A stretch of DNA of 10,901 bases. Source: an uncultured Eubacteriales bacterium (GTDB taxonomy: Bacteria > Bacillota_A > Clostridia > Lachnospirales > Cellulosilyticaceae). Made by a program: the position numbers and the translations under genes. The notes under the pieces are model-generated. The model searched no databases and was not told the DNA's origin. It was given only the letters and a program-made list of their open reading frames with translations. Each line of letters opens with the position of its first letter. The stretch's first letter is position 1. The stretch lies in NCBI GenBank assembly GCA_900556665.1, contig USPX01000050.1:1-10901 (forward strand). The letters are read 5' to 3'. This document shows, in pieces, positions 5,567-10,901 of the stretch.

Positions 5567-6523
5567 ATGATTAGAAATTACACTGATATTAAAGTGTTTA
5601 CTTGTAACGCGCATCCAGTACTTGCCCAAGAGATTGCTCAAAAATTAGATGTTACTCTTGGTAAATCAGAAGTTATGAAATTTAGTGATGGTGAAATTAG
5701 CGTTAAAATTGATGAAAAGGTACGTGGTACAGATGTTTATATCATTCAACCAACATCAACACCAGCTAACGAACACCTTATGGAATTATTAATTATGATT
5801 GATGCGATGAAACGTGCTTCAGCAGGACGTATCACAGCAGTACTTCCATACTATGGTTATGCAAGACAAGATAGAAAAACTAGAGCCAGAGATCCAATTA
5901 GCTCAAAATTAGTAGCAGATATTCTTCAAACTGCTGGTGCAGATAGAGTACTTACAATGGACTTACACTGTGCACAAATTCAAGGATTCTTCAACATTCC
6001 AGTGGATCACTTAGTAGGAATGCCACTTTTAACAAAATACTATGCAGATAAATTAGGTGAACATGTAGATGATGTTGTAGCTGTATCACCAGACCTTGGT
6101 AGTGTGGGAAGAGTTAGATCTTTTGCAACTAAATTAGATATACCTCTTGCTATTATTGATAAGAGAAGACCAAAAGCTAATGTATCTGAAATTATGAATA
6201 TCATTGGTGATGTTTCTGGTAAACGTGTAATTTTAGTAGATGATATGATTGACACAGCAGGAACAATTTGTAATGCAGCAAATGCGCTTAAAGAAAGAGG
6301 AGCAACAGCAGTTTATGCTTGTTGTACACACGGAGTTCTCTCTGGTCCAGCAATGGAAAGAATCGAAGCTTCAGCTATTGAAGAACTTGTAATTCTTAAC
6401 ACAATTGCTATTCCAGAAGAAAAGAAAATTAGCAAAATCAAAGAGATTTCAGTAGCACCTATCTTTGCTGATGCTATTAGACGTATTCACGAAGATTTAT
6501 CAGTATCTAAATTATTTGATTAG
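5567..6523 (+). CDS. prs: Ribose-phosphate pyrophosphokinase (PRPP synthase)
   Basis: This 318-aa cytosolic enzyme transfers the pyrophosphate of ATP to ribose-5-phosphate. The product, PRPP, feeds purine, pyrimidine, NAD, histidine and tryptophan synthesis. It is the class I type, with length almost identical to B. subtilis Prs (317 aa). Visible hallmarks are FSDGEISV (about 39-46), the flexible loop YYGYARQDRK (about 95-104), the PRPP-synthase signature beginning DLHCAQIQGFF at 132-142, and the ribose-phosphate loop VDDMIDTAGT at 224-233. Cys135 stands where many homologues have Ala or Ser; this should be tolerated. AGGAGG (5551-5556) supports the ATG. The gene has its own promoter and a strong terminator, so it can be expressed alone. 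Its product is the likely ligand of the PurR encoded upstream. Class I enzymes are usually phosphate-activated and ADP-inhibited. Confidence 0.98.
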   Translation: MIRNYTDIKVFTCNAHPVLAQEIAQKLDVTLGKSEVMKFSDGEISVKIDEKVRGTDVYIIQPTSTPANEHLMELLIMIDAMKRASAGRITAVLPYYGYARQDRKTRARDPISSKLVADILQTAGADRVLTMDLHCAQIQGFFNIPVDHLVGMPLLTKYYADKLGEHVDDVVAVSPDLGSVGRVRSFATKLDIPLAIIDKRRPKANVSEIMNIIGDVSGKRVILVDDMIDTAGTICNAANALKERGATAVYACCTHGVLSGPAMERIEASAIEELVILNTIAIPEEKKISKIKEISVAPIFADAIRRIHEDLSVSKLFD

Positions 6524-6531
6524 TAAAGTTT

Positions 6532-6560
6532 AAAATCACCCCCTATGGGGTGATTTTTTT
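6532..6560 (+). terminator. Intrinsic terminator after prs
   Basis: AAAATCACCCC (6532-6542) pairs perfectly with GGGGTGATTTT (6547-6557) around a CTAT loop, 11 pairs, followed by a T-run to 6560. It begins 8 bases after the prs stop. The GC-rich core and T-run make this the strongest terminator in the window, separating prs from pth-mfd. Confidence 0.95.
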
Positions 6561-6648
6561 GTGTTCCTAGGAAATAATTACGAGGCATAGAGAAGGATGG
6601 AAAATCTCATACTGAAATTATAAAATGTTTTATAGGTAAAGCTATAAA

Positions 6649-6678
6649 TTGGAAAATAGCATGAAATCGTGCTATGAT
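6649..6678 (+). promoter_or_regulatory. Candidate promoter for pth-mfd
   Basis: TTGGAA (6649-6654, four of six) is followed after 18 bases by TATGAT (6673-6678, five of six), with TGC at 6670-6672 forming an extended -10. It lies between the prs terminator and the pth ribosome site, where a promoter is needed. Transcription would start near 6685. Confidence 0.6.
6656..6675. repeat. Dyad within the pth promoter spacer
   Basis: ATAGCATG (6656-6663) faces CGTGCTAT (6668-6675): the outer six bases are perfectly complementary and seven of eight match overall, around a 4-base centre. The 20-bp dyad fills the -35/-10 spacer and overlaps the -10, a classic repressor position. It might equally be incidental. 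Confidence 0.35.
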
Positions 6679-6711
6679 AAAGAGAAAGAAAATTTGCAAA
6701 TAGAAAAATTT

Positions 6712-6717
6712 GGAGGA
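6712..6717 (+). promoter_or_regulatory. pth ribosome binding site that fixes the start
   Basis: GGAGGA ends 4 bases before ATG 6722. An in-frame TTG at 6710 overlaps this site and cannot use it, and would add MEEY before the family-typical MKLIVGLGNPG. The start at 6722 is chosen. Confidence 0.85.
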
Positions 6718-6721
6718 ATAT

Positions 6722-7285
6722 ATGAAGTTAATAGTAGGACTTGGTAATCCAGGGATGCAATATGCAACAACTCGTCACAATATTGGATTTGAGGTTATAG
6801 ATAGCCTTGCAGAAACGTATAATATACAAGTTAATAAAAATAAATATAAAGCGCTTATTGGAGAAGGTAGAATAGGCGGTGAACGTGTTATTTTAATGAA
6901 GCCTCAAACATTTATGAATTTAAGTGGTGAGGCTATTCGTGCATGTATGGATTTTCAAAAATTAAATAATGAGGATGTAATTGTTATTTATGATGATATT
7001 TCATTAGATGTAGGACAAATTCGTATTCGCGCCAATGGTAGTGCAGGTGGGCATAATGGTATTAAAAGCATTATTGCACATATGAATACACAAGAATTTC
7101 CTAGAATCAAAGTGGGTGTAGGACAAAAGCCACCAGGTTGGGATCTTGCCAATTATGTATTAGGTAGATTTTCAGAAGATGATATGAAAATTATTGGACC
7201 TAAACTTAATGATGTTGTAAAAGCCGTAGAATGTATGGTAACAGCTGATATTAATAAGGCTATGAATTTATATAACAAAAAATAA
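6722..7285 (+). CDS. pth: Peptidyl-tRNA hydrolase
   Basis: Pth cleaves the ester bond of peptidyl-tRNAs that drop off the ribosome, freeing tRNA and peptide; it is normally essential. The 187-aa protein is the bacterial single-domain type (B. subtilis 188 aa). All key residues are visible: N9 in GLGNPG, Y14, catalytic His19 in TRHNIGF, KPQTFMN with N66 at 60-66, D92 in YDDISL, and GSAGGHNG with N112 at 106-113. The C-terminal VLGRF segment (about 151-155) is also typical. The start codon is ATG 6722. mfd begins 14 bases after the stop, so the two are probably cotranscribed, as in Bacillus where fin lies between them. The ctc gene that precedes pth in Bacillus is absent. Confidence 0.97.
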   Translation: MKLIVGLGNPGMQYATTRHNIGFEVIDSLAETYNIQVNKNKYKALIGEGRIGGERVILMKPQTFMNLSGEAIRACMDFQKLNNEDVIVIYDDISLDVGQIRIRANGSAGGHNGIKSIIAHMNTQEFPRIKVGVGQKPPGWDLANYVLGRFSEDDMKIIGPKLNDVVKAVECMVTADINKAMNLYNKK

Positions 7286-7288
7286 GAT

Positions 7289-7294
7289 GGTGAT
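7289..7294 (+). promoter_or_regulatory. Ribosome site for the GTG start of mfd
   Basis: GGTGAT in the 14-base pth-mfd gap can pair with the ATCACC at the 3' end of 16S rRNA, 5 bases before GTG 7300. It lacks the usual GGAGG core, so mfd may be translated modestly, perhaps coupled to termination on pth. Confidence 0.6.
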
Positions 7295-7299
7295 AAATC

Positions 7300-10200
7300 G
7301 TGGCGTATAAATATAAAGGGCTTATAGGGCCTTTAAAAGAACTTTCTGGTATGGAAGAAATGTTGAATTTACTTCAAAGTAATAAGGTGGCTAATGTAAA
7401 GGTTACAAATATGGTAGATGCATGTAAAGGTCATTTTGTTTATGGGGTAAGTGAATTTACAAACCTTCCAACTGTAGTTATTACTTATGATGAAGTCAGT
7501 GCAAAGAGAATATTTGAAGACTTGTCCGCACTTAAAGGTAAGGAAAAGGTGTATACCTATCCTTCAAGGGATATTCTTTTTTATAATGCAGATGTGCATA
7601 GTATGGATATTACATCTGCACGTATTCGTGTTATTGAAGCGCTTAATAATGAAGAAGATATTACTTTAATTATTCCAGTACAATCGCTATTAAACCCACT
7701 TTCACCAAAAGCAACATGGCAGTCTTATTGTAAACGTATAAAAGTGGGAGAAGTTATAAACATTACTGCTTTTCAAAGTAATCTGGTACAAATAGGTTAT
7801 GAGCGAGTAGGGCGTGTGGAAAGTATGGGACAGTTTGCCATAAGAGGAGGAATTATTGATATTTATCCACCAACTATGGATGAGCCTTATCGTATTGAAC
7901 TTTGGGATGATGAAATAGATTCAATTCGTAGTTTCAATGTACAGACACAGCGCTCTATAGAAAAGGTTGAAGAACTTTTGATTGTACCAAATCAAGAAAT
8001 TGTCTTTGCCCCTGCTTTGTTAAGAGATGCTGTACCAGCTATTAGAGAGGACCTTCAAAATGTTGTAAAGAGATTGCGAGAAGAAGGTAAGAGAGATAGC
8101 GTGGATAAAATCAAAGAACAAGTGGAGGAAGCTATTGAGCAAATTGAAAATGATATTAGCCCTAAAGGACTGGAATTATATGTACCATATACGGATTTAG
8201 AAATGGTATCTATTTTAGATTATTTGCCAAAGGATACACTTGTTTTTATTGATGAGCCTGTTAAAACCAAAGATAAAAGTGAACGTACTTTATTTGAATA
8301 CCGTGAAAGTATGAAGGATCGTTTAGACTATGGTCATATTTTACCAAAGCAAATAGAGTTGATTTTTGAGTATGAAGCCATTGCTAATCGTTTAGAACAT
8401 CTTAAAAAAGTATATTTAATGAAGTTTGAAGCCAGTGAAAAAGACTTTCCAGTAGATTTTAATATGCCTTTGGATGTATATGAACATAGTAATGTATATC
8501 GTAATGTGGATATATTAGAAGAAGACCTAAAGAAGTGGAAAGAAGACCACGAAAGAGTCATGATTTTATGTGGTATGCGTGCTAAAATGCAACGCCTTAG
8601 CGATGTGCTAGAAGAACGCGGGCTTACAGTAAGTCAGACAGAAAATCCTGAAGAAGGTGTATTACCAGGACAGATTCTATTATATAAAGGAGCACTTGAA
8701 AAAGGCTTTTATTATAAAGATTTAAACTGGCATATCGTAGCAGATAAAGACTTATTTGGACAAGATAAGAAACCTAAAAAGCTCAAGAAGAAATATAGTG
8801 GCGCTAAAATACAAAGTTTCTTAGAATTGACACCAGGAGATTATGTTGTACATGAAATGCATGGAATTGGTGTATTCAAAGGCATTGAGCAGATTGTATT
8901 TGAAGGGATTAGTCGGGATAATTTAAAAATAGAGTATGCAGATAATAATATTCTCTACGTTAACATCAATCAAATGGATATGGTTCAAAAGTATGTAGGG
9001 GCAGAGGGAAAAGCACCTAAACTAAGCAAATTAGGTGGCTCTGAGTGGCGTAAATCTAAAGCAAAGGTTAAAAGTGCCATTAAAGATATTGCCAAGGATC
9101 TTATTAAGCTATATAGCCAAAGACAATATAGTCGTGGTTTTAAATATGATCCTGATAATGTATGGCAAAGAGAATTTGAAGAGATGTTTCCATATGAAGA
9201 AACAGATGATCAATTAGAAGCTATAGAAGATGTTAAGAAGGATATGGAAAGTGACCGTATTATGGATCGCTTAATTTGTGGGGATGTTGGTTATGGCAAA
9301 ACAGAGGTTGCTATACGTGCAGCTTTTAAAGCCGTACAAAGCAATAAGCAGGTAGCCTATTTGGTGCCAACGACTATTTTAGCACAGCAACATTATAAAC
9401 GATTTGCTGAGCGTATGGCGGATTATCCAATTAATGTAGAACTTTTATCTAGATTCCGTACAGCTAAACAAGTCAAACAAACTATTGAAGGCCTTGCAAG
9501 TGGGCGAGTGGATATCGTTGTAGGAACTCATAGACTACTATCTAAAGATGTGAAGTTCAAAGACTTAGGTCTTGTCATCATAGATGAGGAGCAGCGCTTC
9601 GGTGTAACTCATAAAGAAAGACTAAAACAAATGCGCACACAGGTAGATGTTATGAATTTAACGGCTACACCTATTCCAAGAACACTGCATATGAGTCTTA
9701 TTGGGATACGTGAGATGAGTGTTTTAGAAGAGGCCCCCCTTGAACGAAAACCAGTACAAACCTATGTTATTGAATATAGTGAGGACTTTATTAAAGATGC
9801 CATTAATAGGGAGCTTGGCCGTGGTGGGCAAGTTTATTATCTTCATAATCAGGTTAAAAACATTGAAGAAGAAGCTATGAAGATTCAAAGGCTTATTCCA
9901 CATGCTAGAGTTTCTTTTGCACATGGTCAAATGAGTGAACGTGAGCTTGAGAAGATTATGCTATCCTTCATTGAGTATGAAATTGATGTCCTAGTATGTA
10001 CAACGATTATTGAAACGGGTCTAGATATTCCTAATGCTAATACAATCATTATGAATGATGCAGACCGCATGGGACTTAGTCAGCTTTATCAGCTTCGCGG
10101 ACGTGTAGGACGTTCTAATAAAATGGGTTATGCGTATTTAATGTATCAAAAGAATAAGGTTCTTAAAGAAATTGCTGAAAAGAGGCTTCAAGCAATTAAG

Positions 10201-10839
10201 CAGTTTACAGAGTTAGGTGCAGGATTTAAAATCGCTATGCGTGACCTTGAAATCCGTGGCGCAGGAAATCTTTTGGGTGCACAGCAACATGGACATATGG
10301 AAAGTATAGGATATGACTTGTATTGTAAGATGCTTAGTGAAGCGGTAAATGAAGAAAAAGGTGAAATCACCGAAGAAGAGTTTGAGACAACTATTGAGAT
10401 TAAGATTAATGCCTATATTCCAAATAGCTATATACCAGATGAAGTACAAAAGCTTGATATTTACAAGAGAATTGCTTCTATCCAAACAGAAAATGAATAT
10501 ATGGATGTTATCGAGGAAATAGAAGATCGCTATGGAAATATTCCACAATCGGTTTATAATTTATTAGATATTGCTATAATTAAAGCTATGGCCCATGATT
10601 TATATATGACACTTGTATCAGAAAATCAAAAAATTGTTACTTTTAAATTCAAAGAAAATGCAAGTTTAAATGCAGAGTTGATTCCTGAAATTGTAGCTTC
10701 TTACCGTGGAGATATGAAGTTTGTAGCAGGTAAAGAAGCGATGATTAAAATACTTGTACAAGATGTGCCTAAGAAAGAGTTGTTAGCTTATATTAAGAAT
10801 GTGTTACGTGAGCTTAAAAAATTGAAGAGTGACAATTAA
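7300..10839 (+). CDS. mfd: Transcription-repair coupling factor Mfd
   Basis: Mfd is an ATP-driven DNA translocase that pushes stalled RNA polymerase off damaged templates and recruits UvrA for excision repair. At 1179 aa it is full length (B. subtilis 1177). In order: a UvrB-like N-terminal module (about 1-350, with the UvrA-contacting region around YERVG 167-171 and FAIRGG 179-184), a linker and D3 domain, a CarD-like RNA-polymerase-interacting domain (about 508-575, LELTPGDYVVHEMHGIGVF at its start), the RecG-like helicase core, and a C-terminal regulatory domain (about 1030-1179). Helicase motifs are intact: GDVGYGKT (661-668), DEEQ (762-765), TATPIPRTL (788-796), QLRGRVGRSN (931-940). The N-terminal module lacks a working P-loop, as is normal, and the YGVSEFTNL stretch looks a few residues shorter there than in Bacillus. 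The start is GTG. Codon use resembles the neighbours. Confidence 0.98.
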   Translation: MAYKYKGLIGPLKELSGMEEMLNLLQSNKVANVKVTNMVDACKGHFVYGVSEFTNLPTVVITYDEVSAKRIFEDLSALKGKEKVYTYPSRDILFYNADVHSMDITSARIRVIEALNNEEDITLIIPVQSLLNPLSPKATWQSYCKRIKVGEVINITAFQSNLVQIGYERVGRVESMGQFAIRGGIIDIYPPTMDEPYRIELWDDEIDSIRSFNVQTQRSIEKVEELLIVPNQEIVFAPALLRDAVPAIREDLQNVVKRLREEGKRDSVDKIKEQVEEAIEQIENDISPKGLELYVPYTDLEMVSILDYLPKDTLVFIDEPVKTKDKSERTLFEYRESMKDRLDYGHILPKQIELIFEYEAIANRLEHLKKVYLMKFEASEKDFPVDFNMPLDVYEHSNVYRNVDILEEDLKKWKEDHERVMILCGMRAKMQRLSDVLEERGLTVSQTENPEEGVLPGQILLYKGALEKGFYYKDLNWHIVADKDLFGQDKKPKKLKKKYSGAKIQSFLELTPGDYVVHEMHGIGVFKGIEQIVFEGISRDNLKIEYADNNILYVNINQMDMVQKYVGAEGKAPKLSKLGGSEWRKSKAKVKSAIKDIAKDLIKLYSQRQYSRGFKYDPDNVWQREFEEMFPYEETDDQLEAIEDVKKDMESDRIMDRLICGDVGYGKTEVAIRAAFKAVQSNKQVAYLVPTTILAQQHYKRFAERMADYPINVELLSRFRTAKQVKQTIEGLASGRVDIVVGTHRLLSKDVKFKDLGLVIIDEEQRFGVTHKERLKQMRTQVDVMNLTATPIPRTLHMSLIGIREMSVLEEAPLERKPVQTYVIEYSEDFIKDAINRELGRGGQVYYLHNQVKNIEEEAMKIQRLIPHARVSFAHGQMSERELEKIMLSFIEYEIDVLVCTTIIETGLDIPNANTIIMNDADRMGLSQLYQLRGRVGRSNKMGYAYLMYQKNKVLKEIAEKRLQAIKQFTELGAGFKIAMRDLEIRGAGNLLGAQQHGHMESIGYDLYCKMLSEAVNEEKGEITEEEFETTIEIKINAYIPNSYIPDEVQKLDIYKRIASIQTENEYMDVIEEIEDRYGNIPQSVYNLLDIAIIKAMAHDLYMTLVSENQKIVTFKFKENASLNAELIPEIVASYRGDMKFVAGKEAMIKILVQDVPKKELLAYIKNVLRELKKLKSDN

Positions 10840-10850
10840 TAAGATATAAT
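10822..10850 (+). promoter_or_regulatory. Candidate promoter at the end of mfd for the next gene
   Basis: TTGAAG (10822-10827, four of six) is followed after exactly 17 bases by a perfect TATAAT (10845-10850). It spans the mfd stop and points to a gene beyond the window. No terminator for mfd is visible in the remaining 62 bases, which hold no gene start with a ribosome site. Confidence 0.5.
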
Positions 10851-10901
10851 AAATATAAGTTAAACTTAACAAATAAAACTTATATAAAGCTATAAGAGAA
10901 A

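Noticed and set aside
6710..6721. Upstream TTG start for pth (four extra residues)
   Set aside because: The codon overlaps the GGAGG ribosome site itself; ATG 6722 gives the usual MKLIVGLGNPG start.
10213..10548. Reverse-strand reading frame of 111 codons inside mfd
   Set aside because: It lies wholly within the well-conserved mfd coding region and resembles no known protein.
10855..10872. GTTAA-AC-TTAAC inverted repeat after mfd as a terminator
   Set aside because: The stem is 5 bp of mostly A-T pairs and has no T-run.

Overview
The window is an AT-rich, low-GC Gram-positive chromosome segment with eight complete genes, all on the + strand, and no mobile DNA, CRISPR array, tRNA or rRNA that I can see. 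Gene content and order match the conserved Firmicutes housekeeping neighbourhood known from Bacillus subtilis (purR - yabJ - spoVG - glmU - prs - ctc - pth - fin - mfd). Three differences stand out: yabJ is absent and a glgC-glgD pair sits in its place, and neither ctc nor fin is present. This, the strong AT bias and the protein sequences suggest a member of the Clostridia, perhaps a Lachnospiraceae or Cellulosilyticum-like lineage. That placement is an inference, not a search result.

Layout. Positions 1-82 are the leader of purR (83-892), a PRPP-responsive purine repressor. A 162-bp spacer with a candidate promoter and a 14-bp palindrome precedes glgC (1055-2317) and glgD (2330-3439), a tight pair for ADP-glucose synthesis. 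A 186-bp spacer carries a near-consensus promoter for spoVG (3626-3931), which ends in a clear intrinsic terminator (3941-3975). glmU (4087-5451) follows. The 115-bp glmU-prs spacer contains a strong extended -10 promoter overlapped by a perfect 9-bp inverted repeat, then prs (5567-6523), closed by a strong terminator (6532-6560). A new candidate promoter, with a dyad in its spacer, drives pth (6722-7285) and mfd (7300-10839), which are 14 bp apart. A further candidate promoter at the end of mfd points out of the window.

How the genes relate. prs makes PRPP, which in characterised systems is the effector that releases PurR from DNA. glmU makes UDP-GlcNAc for peptidoglycan. glgCD makes ADP-glucose for glycogen. 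pth recycles peptidyl-tRNA. Mfd couples stalled RNA polymerase to excision repair. SpoVG is a small nucleic-acid-binding regulator. Three of the eight proteins (GlgC, GlgD, GlmU) share the same architecture, a nucleotidyltransferase domain followed by a left-handed beta-helix.

I do not see a previously undescribed multi-gene system. The points worth a second look are the glgCD insertion, a GlgD that has lost both metal-binding aspartates, the operator-like repeats at the glgC, prs and pth promoters, and a 16-base gapped match shared by the purR and prs leaders.
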